NCBI RefSeq assembly: GCF_009755815.1
Contig: NZ_WRPK01000012.1
Span: 62,001-126,000 of the forward strand
Length of the DNA stretch: 64,000 bases
Source of the DNA: Flavisphingomonas formosensis
Lineage (GTDB): Bacteria; Pseudomonadota; Alphaproteobacteria; Sphingomonadales; Sphingomonadaceae
Direction of reading: 5' to 3'
Notes under the pieces: generated by a model
What the model saw: only the letters and a program-made list of their open reading frames with translations
What the model was told of the DNA's origin: nothing
The model's database searches: none
Program-made: the position numbers and the translations under genes
In this document: positions 17,076-27,693 of the stretch, piece after piece
Numbering within the stretch: position 1 is the first letter of the stretch
How the letters are laid out: every line of letters begins with the position of its first letter

Positions 17076-17866
17076 GCGCGCCAGCACGCTCGCTCGACGG
17101 CAAGGTCGTCGTCATCAGCGGCGTCGGCCCGGGCCTTGGCAGGACGCTGGCGTTGCAATGCGCCGAGCGCGGCGCGAAGCTCGTGCTGGGCGCACGATCG
17201 GCCGGGCTACTCGATCAGTTGGCCGTCGAGATCGTCGAGGCGGGCGGCGAGGCCCTGGCCGTCCCCACCGACGTCGCCGATCCGCAAGCCTGCGCACGGC
17301 TGATCGATGCGGCAGTAAACCGGTTCGGCGGTATCGATGGGCTGGTGAACAGCGCTTTCCGCTTCGAGATCGGCCGTTTCGAAGGTGCTGACCTGGCCAG
17401 CTGGCGCGACGCGATGAACGTCACCTGCTTCGGGGCGCTGGAGCTTGCCCAGGCGGCCGTGCCGCATCTGCGCGCCCGCGGCGGCGGATCGATCGTCAAC
17501 GTGAGCACGCTCAGCACGCGCATACCGACCGACGGCGCGGGCGGCTATGGCATCGCCAAGGCAGCGCTCGACATGGCGACGCGCCAGCTCGCTACCGAAC
17601 TCGGCCCTTATGGCATCCGCGTCAATGCGACGCTGATGGGCTGGATGGACGGCGAGCCGCTTCGTCAGGGCTTCGCCGGACGCGCCGAGGCACGGGGCAT
17701 GACGGTGGAGGCGCTGATGACCGAGCTGACCGCCTCGATACCGCTGCGGCGCATCCCGACCGATACGGAATGCGCGCGATCGGTGATCTTCTTCCTCTCC
17801 GACGATGCCAGCCCAATCACCGGCGCGTTGCTCAACGTCAATGGCGGTCAGTATATGGGCACGTGA
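17072..17866 (+). CDS. SDR family oxidoreductase
   Basis: A 264-residue short-chain dehydrogenase. The cofactor loop is SGVGPGLG (a variant of TGxxxGxG) near residue 14. The catalytic serine is in NVSTLS (about 145), with YGIAK (Tyr-x3-Lys, about 158-162), and LNVNGGQYMG is at the C-terminus. These enzymes oxidise or reduce alcohols and ketones with NAD(P)H in the cytoplasm. The GTG start overlaps the previous stop (GTGA), and the frame open upstream of it belongs to the overlapping gene. It is the second gene of the unit under cluster site 2. The substrate is unknown. Confidence 0.9.
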   Translation: MSAPARSLDGKVVVISGVGPGLGRTLALQCAERGAKLVLGARSAGLLDQLAVEIVEAGGEALAVPTDVADPQACARLIDAAVNRFGGIDGLVNSAFRFEIGRFEGADLASWRDAMNVTCFGALELAQAAVPHLRARGGGSIVNVSTLSTRIPTDGAGGYGIAKAALDMATRQLATELGPYGIRVNATLMGWMDGEPLRQGFAGRAEARGMTVEALMTELTASIPLRRIPTDTECARSVIFFLSDDASPITGALLNVNGGQYMGT

Positions 17867-17888
17867 TCCGGGCGCTGATCGCGCCGCT

Positions 17889-18112
17889 TCAGCACATCTG
17901 CTCCATAAGTTCGATGCGAACACCGTCCGGATGGCGGATCATCACCGGATGAAGGCGAATCCCGTGAATGTCGGTTCGACCCGGCATGTCCGGCGAACCG
18001 AGCATAGCGTAATCGGCGTGGAGCGCGAAACCGAGGCCCTCCCGATAGAAACGCAGCGCCGTCGAGAGAGGTTATTGACGCAGATGCCGCGATGCGAAGG
18101 TGTCACGGTCAT
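17889..18112 (-). pseudogene. Degenerate VOC/glyoxalase-family gene (frameshift plus internal deletion)
   Basis: Reading from the ATG at 18112, the first frame gives MTVTPSHRGICVNNLS, a typical VOC-family N-terminus. A frame change around 18065 then continues as ALRFYREGLGFALHADYAML and, after a shortened middle, ends with MIRHPDGVRIELMEQMC and a stop at 17889. Intact VOC proteins have about 130 residues; only about 73 codons remain, so both a frameshift and a loss of the central part are needed to explain it. It lies 15 bp downstream of the TonB receptor gene, as if it had been the second gene of that operon. A sequencing error could explain the frameshift but not the shortened core. Confidence 0.65.
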
Positions 18113-18127
18113 GCGCCATCGCCGCTA

Positions 18128-20425
<2,298 letters not shown>

Positions 20426-20515
20426 TCCCTCCCCTTCTATTGCTTATGGTCCTGCTCCGGGACTCGCGAGCGAAGAGGACAGACGGATCGATCCCGATCA
20501 ATGATCTTCCTGTGC

Positions 20516-20533
20516 TTTCCGGAGTCGCGGAGA
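20516..20533. promoter_or_regulatory. Cluster palindrome site 3 (one core mismatch)
   Basis: TTTCCG-GAGTCG-CGGAGA, 90 bp before the TonB receptor start. The core matches TTCCG-N6-CGGAA except for the last base (G for A). It shares a 318-bp divergent region without genes (20426-20743) with site 4. Confidence 0.5.
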
Positions 20534-20656
20534 AATGCCGCGAGCACATGATGGTATCTCCATCGCATGCGGCGATTGGAGCGAACATTGAGATCGACGA
20601 GACTTTTCGGTGGGAAGATCTTGAATTGCCGGCGATCTCGCTGCCGCGCCGTGCAG

Positions 20657-20674
20657 CTTCCGGAGAGGCGGAAG
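20657..20674. promoter_or_regulatory. Cluster palindrome site 4: CTTCCG-N6-CGGAAG
   Basis: CTTCCG-GAGAGG-CGGAAG, extendable to eight-base arms AGCTTCCG and CGGAAGCT, 69 bp before the amidohydrolase start. The best-conserved member of the set. A direct repeat CCATATGA at 20696 and 20724 lies between it and the start codon. Confidence 0.72.
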
Positions 20675-20743
20675 CTTCTCCCTTCGCGTTGACCACCATA
20701 TGAAGGAAACGGCATCACCGGCCCCATATGAGGAGCTCAGAGG

Positions 20744-21934
20744 ATGACGGCCAACAGCCTGCCCTTTCCGGTCTATGACGCCGACAATCATTTTTACGAA
20801 CCGGAAGAGGCGTTGTTCCGGCATCTGCCTAAGAAGTGGAACCAGGACGTTCGCTTCGTGGAAGTGGACGGCCGCAAGAAGCTCGCCATCCAATCCAAGA
20901 TCTCGGACTATATTCCGAACCCGACTTTCTCGCGCGTCGCGGCACCCGGCAGCCATCTTAAATATTACCGCGGTCAGAACAGCGAGGGGCTGAGCCTGCG
21001 CGAAATTCAGGGCCCGTCGATCATCCCGCCCGACTCCTTCCGTTTCGGCGCGGATCGCATCGCCGTGCTCGACGAACACCATATCCATGCGGCGCTCACC
21101 TTCCCGACGCTCTTCTCGGCGATCGAGAACCGCATGTCCTACAATCACGAGCTGCTGCACGATGCGCTACACGCGCTCAATCAGTGGACGCTGGAGGAAT
21201 GGGGATTCGCGCGGGAAGGCCGGCTATTCGCCGTACCGATCATCTCGCTCGCCGATCTCGACCGCGCGATCGCGGAGCTGGACTGGCTGATCGGCGAGGG
21301 CGCGCGCTGCATCTGCATCCGCCCTGCCCCGGTGCCGGGCTATCGCGGCGGCCGATCGATGGCGCAGCCGGAATTCGATCCCTTCTGGGCGCGCGTCGCC
21401 GAGGCGAAGATCTTCCTCGCCATCCATGCCGCCGACACCAATTACGACCAGTTCATCACGATGTGGACCGGCGGCTCGGAATGGCGTCCGTTCGAGCCCA
21501 ATCCCTTCGTGAGCTGCCTCAAGATCATCGATCGCGCGATCTCGGACACGATCGCGGCGATGATCTGCGACGGGCTGTTCGATCGCTTCCCCGATCTGCG
21601 TGTCGTCAGCGTCGAAAATGGCGCCGACTGGGTCGGCCCCCTGCTGCGCACTCTGCAGCATGTCCATCGCCAGATGCCGCAGAAATTCCGCCGCGATCCG
21701 GTGGAGGCCTTCCACCGGCACATCTTCGTCGCCCCTTTCGTCGAGGACAGCTTCACCGACCTGGCCCAGCACATGCAGACCTCGCGCATCCTCTTCGGGA
21801 GTGACTGGCCGCATCCCGAGGGCACCGAGAAGCCGCTCGACTTCCTGACCGAGCTGACCGCGTTCACACCGCCGCAGCTGGAGCAGATCATGTCCTCGAA
21901 CCTCAAGGGCCTGCTGGAAGGAAGACGGGACTGA
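20744..21934 (+). CDS. Amidohydrolase 2 family protein (ACMSD-like TIM barrel)
   Basis: A 396-residue protein of the amidohydrolase-2 family (PF04909), whose members include decarboxylases and hydrolases of aromatic and alicyclic acids. The start YDADNHFYE corresponds to the usual D-x-H-x metal motif, with DNH instead of HxH. Later come AIHAADTN (about 225) and the C-terminal metal aspartate in LFGSDWPHPEG (about 350). The initiation site AGAGG-ATG is clear. It is divergent from the TonB receptor, carries the best copy of the cluster palindrome, and is followed by the IclR gene on the same strand. It could be a decarboxylase or a C-C hydrolase; the sequence does not decide. Confidence 0.87.
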   Translation: MTANSLPFPVYDADNHFYEPEEALFRHLPKKWNQDVRFVEVDGRKKLAIQSKISDYIPNPTFSRVAAPGSHLKYYRGQNSEGLSLREIQGPSIIPPDSFRFGADRIAVLDEHHIHAALTFPTLFSAIENRMSYNHELLHDALHALNQWTLEEWGFAREGRLFAVPIISLADLDRAIAELDWLIGEGARCICIRPAPVPGYRGGRSMAQPEFDPFWARVAEAKIFLAIHAADTNYDQFITMWTGGSEWRPFEPNPFVSCLKIIDRAISDTIAAMICDGLFDRFPDLRVVSVENGADWVGPLLRTLQHVHRQMPQKFRRDPVEAFHRHIFVAPFVEDSFTDLAQHMQTSRILFGSDWPHPEGTEKPLDFLTELTAFTPPQLEQIMSSNLKGLLEGRRD

Positions 21935-22148
21935 GGAGACGTACCGGCAGTTTTTGGACATAACGCCGCCAGAAGGGACGAATGACGATCCATGCAGCGC
22001 AGAAGGCGCCGCGAGACGGGTTAAAATAGGGCCAGAAAAGAGCGATCCACGCGCAGAAGATTTGACGCCCGACAAGGCCGGATTCTATAACCGCAGCGCC
22101 CGGCGACAAAAGACTATGAAGGTCGTCGAGGTGGAGCGGAGAGGCATA

Positions 22149-22958
22149 ATGGCACAGCGGAAAGCCGGCACAAGCCAGCCGCGCCCGACCGGAGATCGGG
22201 CCAGCGTCAAATCATGTCTGCGCGCGCTGGACGTGATCGAATATTTCGCCGAGGTCGATGCGCCGGCGCGGACCGTGGACGTCAGCGAGGCGCTCGGCAT
22301 ACCCAATAGCAGCGCGGACGAGATTTTGCGGACACTGTCGCGGCGCGGTTATCTGTGCTTCAGCCGGACGACGAAGCGCTACGCCCCGTCTTACAAGATG
22401 ATCGGCACCGTCAACGCGATCGAACGCAGCTTCTTCGGCGGCGAGCGGCTGCGCTCGCTGATGTACAAGCTGCGCCAGGAAACCGGCGCCACCGTCTACC
22501 TCACCACGCAGAACGACTGCTGGCTGGAAAGCGTGGCCGAGGTGAAGGGCGATTGGAACGGTCATCGCAAGCCAATCGATTTCTATCGCGAACTCGTCCG
22601 CTACGACGAGGACGGCTGGCGGCCGGCCACCAATTTCGCCGGCGCGCTGCTCGCCTGGCAGAGCAATGGCGAGATCATCGAGCTGGCCGACCGCACGCGC
22701 GAGTTCGGCATAGGCCCGCGCGGCCCTTCGCTGATGAAGCAGCTCATCGATCGCGTCAGCAAGATCCGCGCGCGCGGCTTCGCGCTCTGTCAGCGCAACG
22801 ATACGGTGGAGGTGGATTCGATCGCCTGTCCGCTGCGGGTGCCCAACTCTGTGACGCCCTTCGCGATCGGCATATTGGGGCAGCATCTGTTCAACAATGA
22901 GCGTGACACGTCGCGGCTGGTGTCGACCGTGCAGGCGGTCATCGCGGGCCACGCCTGA
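22149..22958 (+). CDS. IclR family transcriptional regulator
   Basis: A 269-residue regulator with an N-terminal winged helix-turn-helix (about residues 18-80, containing VSEALGIPNSSADEILRTL) and a C-terminal effector-binding GAF-like domain (about 95-265). The ATG at 22149 follows GGAGCGGAGAGG; an earlier in-frame ATG at 22116 has a weaker signal. IclR proteins usually bind palindromes and respond to pathway compounds. This is the only DNA-binding regulator inside the 11943-34619 cluster, so it is the best candidate for recognising the TTCCG-N6-CGGAA sites. I saw no copy of the palindrome in its own upstream region, so it may not control itself. Confidence 0.9.
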   Translation: MAQRKAGTSQPRPTGDRASVKSCLRALDVIEYFAEVDAPARTVDVSEALGIPNSSADEILRTLSRRGYLCFSRTTKRYAPSYKMIGTVNAIERSFFGGERLRSLMYKLRQETGATVYLTTQNDCWLESVAEVKGDWNGHRKPIDFYRELVRYDEDGWRPATNFAGALLAWQSNGEIIELADRTREFGIGPRGPSLMKQLIDRVSKIRARGFALCQRNDTVEVDSIACPLRVPNSVTPFAIGILGQHLFNNERDTSRLVSTVQAVIAGHA

Positions 22959-22973
22959 TCGGGGTGCGTCGGA

Positions 22974-23441
22974 TCAGTTCTTTTTCTGCGGCATCGGGCC
23001 TTCGGCCCATTGGACGGCCGCGGCCCGATCGACGATGATCCAGCCCCGGGCGGTGCGGCTGCAGAGATCGCGATAGCGCACGCCGACGGTCAGGTTCGGC
23101 ACGGCCGGATCCTGCTGAATATGATAGGCGACACCGTAACTCAGGCACACCGCCTGATCCCTGTCGATGGTCGCATATTGATTGAGGATGGTGTGCTGCG
23201 TCGCCTTGTAGCCGGCCGCGCTTTCGAAGGTGCGCCGCAAATAATCATGCAGCGGCCCCGATCCCGCCGTGCCGCTGCCGATCCCGTTCGGATCGAAGCA
23301 GCTCAGCAACATGTCGAGATCGCGCAGGTCCATGGCCAGCGCGTAGACTTGGCAAAGCTGCCCGACGGCATAACGGTCCGCCAGCTCCACCGTACCAGGT
23401 GGTGCAATCGGACCGCGCCACAGCCTGCCCTCGTCGGTCAT
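22974..23441 (-). CDS. SnoaL-like / NTF2-superfamily protein
   Basis: A 155-residue protein whose ELADRYAVGQLCQVYALAMD start and later YATIDRD and YRDLC elements fit the SnoaL-like NTF2 fold. This fold covers small dehydratases, isomerases and ring-hydroxylating-dioxygenase beta-type proteins in degradation pathways. The ATG at 23441, behind GGAGGGGAGGAAGCG, is preferred over an in-frame ATG at 23468. It lies 23 bp after the OYE-type reductase and should be cotranscribed with it from the region holding cluster site 5. It also converges with the IclR gene. The catalytic role is unknown. Confidence 0.8.
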   Translation of the reverse strand: MTDEGRLWRGPIAPPGTVELADRYAVGQLCQVYALAMDLRDLDMLLSCFDPNGIGSGTAGSGPLHDYLRRTFESAAGYKATQHTILNQYATIDRDQAVCLSYGVAYHIQQDPAVPNLTVGVRYRDLCSRTARGWIIVDRAAAVQWAEGPMPQKKN

Positions 23442-23464
23442 CGCTTCCTCCCCTCCCGCCTGCC

Positions 23465-25468
23465 TCAACAGGCGAGCCCGCCGGCTTCGGCTTCAGCCGC
23501 CAGCGTCGCTCGCACCGCGGCGTAAGCAGCGTGCACCGCATCGCCGATCCGGCCCGACGTGCGGCTGTCACCCACTACATGACATCGAATTCCTGCCGCG
23601 ATCAAGATATCGGCACAATGCGGGTCCGGATCCCGGCCCTGCGCCAGCAGTAGATGCGCAGCCTCCACGGTGCGCGCCGTGCCGTCTGCCAGCAACAGCG
23701 TGGCGCCACCCTGATCCACCCGTCGGATATGCGTCTCGGCGACGATCTCGATCGCAGTATTTGCCAGCAGCCGCTGCATGAGGCCGTGACGGTACACCGG
23801 CTCGGCAGAACGGGCGAGCTGATCGATCCGCGATCGGGTGACCAGCAGCACCGATGCGCCCCGCTCCGCGCAATATTCCGCAGCCTCGCAGCCGGTCTCG
23901 CCACCGCCATAGACGATCACCCGATCGCCGGCCGTGATCCGCATCTCCGCATCGCCCATCAGCAACGCATAGGCCTCTCTCACCATCGGCGCGTCCAGGC
24001 CCTCGATCGGCAAGGCTCGGCTCCGCGTGCCGGCCGCGACGACAGCGATAGCCGGCCGATATGCCACCACCTCGTCCGCCTCCACCGCCCGGCCGAGATG
24101 GAGCCGCACGCCGCTGCATGCGAGCCTGCGCTCCAGATAATCGCGGTACCAGTGCAGCTTGTCCTTGCCCGGCGGCGTCGCGGAGGCGATCAGGCCACCG
24201 CCTACCGACCCCCGCGCCTCGAACAAATGGGTTTCGAAACCGGCCTGGTCGAGCATGAGCGCCGCCGCCAAGCCGCCGGGACCACCCCCGATCACGACGG
24301 CGCAGCGCCCCCTGCCCGCGTCGGGCGGAATGGGGCGATCCAGTTCGCGCCCCGCCCTCGGATTTTCCGCGCAACCGACTGGCTCGCGGCCTGGCGCGAT
24401 GCACCAGTTGCAGCTCGTGCAGGGCCGGATCTCATCGACTCGTCCCGCCAGCGCCTTATTGGGCCAGGCCGGGTCGGCCAGCGACGGCCTTCCGAGTGCG
24501 ATCAAATCGCAATCGCCGGCAGCGATTGCCGCCTCGGCCATGGCCGGCCAGCGTATCTGGCCGACGCCGATCACCGGCACACCCGCCGCCTCGCGCAGCT
24601 TGCGCGCATAAGGCAGGCGCCAGCCTTCCGGCGTGGACATCGGCTCCATCACCTTGTCGAATGCCTCCGGCCCCCGCCCGATCGAGGCATGCAGCATGTC
24701 GACGCCGGCGGAGACCAGCCGTGGCGTTATCTCCACCATATCGTCGATGCCGAGCCCGCCCGGCACGAACTCGTCCGCCGATATGCGGAAGCACAGCGGC
24801 CGGCCGCCGATCGCCTGCTTGACAGCGCGTGCTACCGCGTGGGGAAAAGCCAGGCGTCGCTCCGCATCGCCGCCCCACGCATCGTCACGCAGATTGCTCA
24901 GCGGCGAGAGAAATTGGGAGAGCAGATAGCCGTGCGCTGCATGCACCTCGATGCCGTCATAGCCGGCCTCCGCCGCCAGCCCCGCCGCGCGGCCGAACGC
25001 ATCGACGAGGCGATCGATATCCCCGGATCGGAAAGGCTCGACGATCTGCCTCGATGGATCGCGGCGCGAAAAGACTGGGCTCGGCCCGCGCACGATGCCG
25101 TCCGGCAGGAAACGGACATTGGCGAAGCGGCCGCCATGCTGAAGCTGGAGAAACGCCTTGCCGCCCGCGGCATGGATCGATTCGACGAGGCGGAGATGGC
25201 CGTCCAGCATGCGCCGGCTTTCGAGGATCAGCTGATGCTCCTCGGACCGCCCCGTCGCCGCCTCGACGCAGGTGAACTCGACGATGATCAGCGCGAACCC
25301 GCCGAGCACGCGCTCGCGATAGAAAGCGATGTTCTCGGGCGTCACCGCGCCGTCCTTACCCCCCAGCGAAGTGGACATGGGTGCCATCACCAGCCGATTG
25401 CCGAGGGTCAGTCCGCCGAGCGACCAGGGCGCAGCCAGATGCGGGAAGGCCACCGAAGGCTGCGGCAC
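23465..25468 (-). CDS. Old-yellow-enzyme-type NADH:flavin oxidoreductase / 2,4-dienoyl-CoA reductase-like
   Basis: A 667-residue three-part flavoprotein. It has an N-terminal FMN-binding TIM barrel (about 10-370; LGNRLVMAPMST, EVHAAHGYLLSQFLSP), a 4Fe-4S cluster segment (CTSCNWC, with a further cysteine in VGC), an FAD-binding loop VIGGGPGGLAAAL and an NAD-binding loop VYGGGETGCEAAE. The family includes dienoyl-CoA reductase, trimethylamine dehydrogenase and enone reductases. The frame is open upstream to 26284, but homology begins at the GTG at 25468 behind GGAGAAAGG. Its promoter region, shared with the divergent hydrolase, holds cluster site 5. Reduction of a conjugated double bond in the pathway is the likely role. 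Confidence 0.9.
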   Translation of the reverse strand: MPQPSVAFPHLAAPWSLGGLTLGNRLVMAPMSTSLGGKDGAVTPENIAFYRERVLGGFALIIVEFTCVEAATGRSEEHQLILESRRMLDGHLRLVESIHAAGGKAFLQLQHGGRFANVRFLPDGIVRGPSPVFSRRDPSRQIVEPFRSGDIDRLVDAFGRAAGLAAEAGYDGIEVHAAHGYLLSQFLSPLSNLRDDAWGGDAERRLAFPHAVARAVKQAIGGRPLCFRISADEFVPGGLGIDDMVEITPRLVSAGVDMLHASIGRGPEAFDKVMEPMSTPEGWRLPYARKLREAAGVPVIGVGQIRWPAMAEAAIAAGDCDLIALGRPSLADPAWPNKALAGRVDEIRPCTSCNWCIAPGREPVGCAENPRAGRELDRPIPPDAGRGRCAVVIGGGPGGLAAALMLDQAGFETHLFEARGSVGGGLIASATPPGKDKLHWYRDYLERRLACSGVRLHLGRAVEADEVVAYRPAIAVVAAGTRSRALPIEGLDAPMVREAYALLMGDAEMRITAGDRVIVYGGGETGCEAAEYCAERGASVLLVTRSRIDQLARSAEPVYRHGLMQRLLANTAIEIVAETHIRRVDQGGATLLLADGTARTVEAAHLLLAQGRDPDPHCADILIAAGIRCHVVGDSRTSGRIGDAVHAAYAAVRATLAAEAEAGGLAC

Positions 25469-25544
25469 GCGCCCTTTCTCCTCTGATCTGTCTCTTTGTG
25501 GATTTCCGGGCCGCCGCATACCGCTGTCAATCGGGTCCTTGGCC

Positions 25545-25562
25545 CTTCCGCGCCTCCGGAAG
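25545..25562. promoter_or_regulatory. Cluster palindrome site 5: CTTCCG-N6-CGGAAG
   Basis: CTTCCG-CGCCTC-CGGAAG in the divergent region, 76 bp before the OYE-type gene start and 50 bp before the hydrolase start. Confidence 0.7.
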
Positions 25563-25612
25563 CATCCGCGGGAGGGATGCGCCGATCCACCGTCCCTGCT
25601 TAAGCGCGATGG

Positions 25613-26488
25613 GTGCAACCTTCGTCCGCCACTCCTCCCCGCTGGTTCGCCGATGCCCTGGCCATGCCGAGTGAACCAATATTGGTGCGGATCGGCGACG
25701 GAACGGCGATCGACACCCGCTATTGGGGACCGGAAGGAGCCCCGTCGCTCGTCTTCGTTCACGGCAATGGCGGCCATATCGGCTGGTGGAGCTTCCTCGC
25801 TCCCTTCTTCGCCGATCGCTACCGCGTCGCCGCCTTCTCGCTTAGCGGCATGGGCGGTTCGGATTGGCGCGATCGCTACACCATGCCGCGTTTCGCAGAT
25901 GAGATCCGCGCCGTGGCCGGTACCGCGCAAGCGGGACCGCAGCCCCCGATCCTCGTCGCCCATTCGATGGGCGGCTTCCCGGCCATTCTCGCCGGCGCGA
26001 GCGACTGGCCCGTCCGGGCGCTGATCCTGGTCGATGTCGCGCTGCCCGGCGTGCAACCGATCGAGGTGAAGCCCTATTCGGGCCATCACATCTATGAGAG
26101 CCGCGAGGCCGCGCTGGCCCGCTTCCGCCTCGCGCCGGCGCAGCCCTGCGAGAATGATTTCCTCCTGCGCCATCTCGGCGAGATGGCAATCAAGCCGATC
26201 GAAGGCGGCGGCTGGACTTGGCGCTTCGATCCGGATCTGTGGAGCCGCATCGATTTCGGCGGCGCGTGGGAGGCGCTGCCCCATGTCCGCTGTCCGGTCG
26301 CCCTCGTGCGCGGCGCGCTGTCGCCGCTGACGGGCCCCAAGATGATCGCCGCGATCCGTGAGGCGCTGCCATGCGAAGCGCCGCTAATCTCCATTCCCTT
26401 CGCTCATCATCATGTGATGGTCGATCAGCCGATCGCGCTCGTGGCCGCGCTCGACAGTTTGCTCGAGGCCTGGATCCCGATCGCCTGA
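25613..26488 (+). CDS. Alpha/beta hydrolase
   Basis: A 291-residue serine hydrolase with the oxyanion segment VFVHGNGGHIGWW (about 48-60), nucleophile elbow AHSMGG (Ser about 121) and a C-terminal catalytic histidine in FAHHHVMVDQP. The start is uncertain: GTG at 25613 gives the longest form, while ATG at 25664 would give 274 residues, and neither has a strong ribosome-binding site. It is divergent from the OYE-type reductase and under cluster site 5. It may hydrolyse an ester, lactone or C-C bond. Hydrolysis of the ester made by the Baeyer-Villiger enzyme is a plausible inference. Confidence 0.85.
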   Translation: MQPSSATPPRWFADALAMPSEPILVRIGDGTAIDTRYWGPEGAPSLVFVHGNGGHIGWWSFLAPFFADRYRVAAFSLSGMGGSDWRDRYTMPRFADEIRAVAGTAQAGPQPPILVAHSMGGFPAILAGASDWPVRALILVDVALPGVQPIEVKPYSGHHIYESREAALARFRLAPAQPCENDFLLRHLGEMAIKPIEGGGWTWRFDPDLWSRIDFGGAWEALPHVRCPVALVRGALSPLTGPKMIAAIREALPCEAPLISIPFAHHHVMVDQPIALVAALDSLLEAWIPIA

Positions 26489-26504
26489 TTCCCTGCCCGG
26501 CCCT

Positions 26505-26522
26505 TTTCCGGAATGTCGGAAG
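26505..26522. promoter_or_regulatory. Cluster palindrome site 6: TTTCCG-N6-CGGAAG
   Basis: TTTCCG-GAATGT-CGGAAG, 77 bp before the alcohol dehydrogenase start. The TTCCG-N6-CGGAA core is exact. Confidence 0.65.
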
Positions 26523-26599
26523 GCTCGCCGCTGTCATGTCCGCTCGGAACGCGATGACCTATCACGACCTGCGAGGCATGCACCGAAAGAGAGAGGGCG

Positions 26600-27691
26600 A
26601 TGCGGGCACTGGTTTATGAGGGGCCGAACAAGGTCTCATTGCGCGACGACGTCACCGTGCGCGATCCGGCGGACGGCGAGGTGCAGGTCCGCATCGTCGC
26701 CAGCGGTCTGTGCCACAGCGACGTCAGCGTGGTGAACGGTACGATCGCCTGGCCCGCGCCTTCCGTGCTCGGCCATGAAGGCGCCGGGATCATCGAAACG
26801 GTCGGTGCCGGCGTGACCGATCTCAAGCCTGGCGATCCGGTGGTGCTCCATACCCTCGCCCATTGCGGCCGCTGCGCGCATTGCTCGGCGGGCCGGCCGA
26901 CGCATTGCCGCCGTACCCTGGGCAACCGTTCCGAGCCCTTCGAACGGGGTGGCCAGGCGGTCGGCAATTTCGCCGCGACCTCGACCTTCGCCGAACGCAC
27001 CGTGGTGAAGCAGCAGCAAGCGGTGCGGATCGATCCCAACGTGCCGCTCGACGTCGCCTGCCTGATCGGTTGCGGCGTGCTGACCGGGGTCGGATCGGTG
27101 ATCCACCGCGCCGATGTCGCGGCCGGCGAGACGGCGGCGGTGTTCGGCATCGGCGGCGTTGGCCTCAACGTCATCCAGGGGCTGCGCCTTGCCGGCGCCA
27201 GCCGCATCATCGCCGTCGACATCCTGCCCGAGCGCGAGGCGATGGCGCGCCAGTTCGGCGCTACCGACTTCGTCGATGCCTCCCAGGGCAACAGCGTCGA
27301 ACAGATCCGCGCGCTGGTGCCCGATCCCGTCTCTCCAGGCGCAAGCGGCGTCGACTGGACGTTCGAATGCTCCGGCAACAGACATGCGCTGGCCGATGCC
27401 GTCGCCGCGCTCGGCTGGGGCGGCAATTGCCTGATCGTCGGCGTGCCGGCAGCGGGCACGAGCTTGGACCTGCCGATCGGCCCGATGGGCTTCGTCGATC
27501 GCGGCATCATGGGCGTGCGCTATGGCAGCTCGCAGCCCCAGCGCGACATCCCCGCGATGATCGCGCTCTACTCGGGCGGCCGGCTGATGCTCGACGAGCT
27601 GGTGACTCGGCGATATGCGCTCGAGGATTATGAGCAAGCCTTCCACGATCTGGAACATGGCAAGCTCGCCCGCGGCGTGTTCGTCTTCTGA
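26600..27691 (+). CDS. Zinc-dependent alcohol dehydrogenase (MDR family)
   Basis: A 363-residue medium-chain dehydrogenase. The catalytic zinc ligands are Cys in GLCHSD (about 37), GHE (about 59) and a later cysteine in LIGCG. The structural zinc cysteines are in CGRCAHCSAGRPTHC (about 89-103). The NAD loop is FGIGGVGLN. It resembles class-III-like or aryl/terpene alcohol dehydrogenases. The ATG follows AGAGAGAGGG. A promoter with cluster site 6 precedes it, and the HSL-type hydrolase gene begins 2 bp after its stop. Alcohol oxidation within the pathway is likely; the substrate is unknown. Confidence 0.92.
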   Translation: MRALVYEGPNKVSLRDDVTVRDPADGEVQVRIVASGLCHSDVSVVNGTIAWPAPSVLGHEGAGIIETVGAGVTDLKPGDPVVLHTLAHCGRCAHCSAGRPTHCRRTLGNRSEPFERGGQAVGNFAATSTFAERTVVKQQQAVRIDPNVPLDVACLIGCGVLTGVGSVIHRADVAAGETAAVFGIGGVGLNVIQGLRLAGASRIIAVDILPEREAMARQFGATDFVDASQGNSVEQIRALVPDPVSPGASGVDWTFECSGNRHALADAVAALGWGGNCLIVGVPAAGTSLDLPIGPMGFVDRGIMGVRYGSSQPQRDIPAMIALYSGGRLMLDELVTRRYALEDYEQAFHDLEHGKLARGVFVF

Positions 27692-27693
27692 CC

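Noticed and set aside
20696-20731. CCATATGA direct repeat, 28 bp apart, before the amidohydrolase as an operator
   Set aside because: Two short copies in one promoter only and not seen elsewhere in the cluster; the palindrome at 20657 is the stronger signal.
23654-25486. Open frame of 610 codons on the plus strand
   Set aside because: Antisense to the OYE-type reductase; composition is Arg/His/Pro-rich without any motif.
25469-26284. Upstream extension of the OYE-type reductase frame to 939 residues
   Set aside because: It is antisense to the alpha/beta hydrolase gene and has no recognisable domain; the GTG at 25468 has a good ribosome-binding site.
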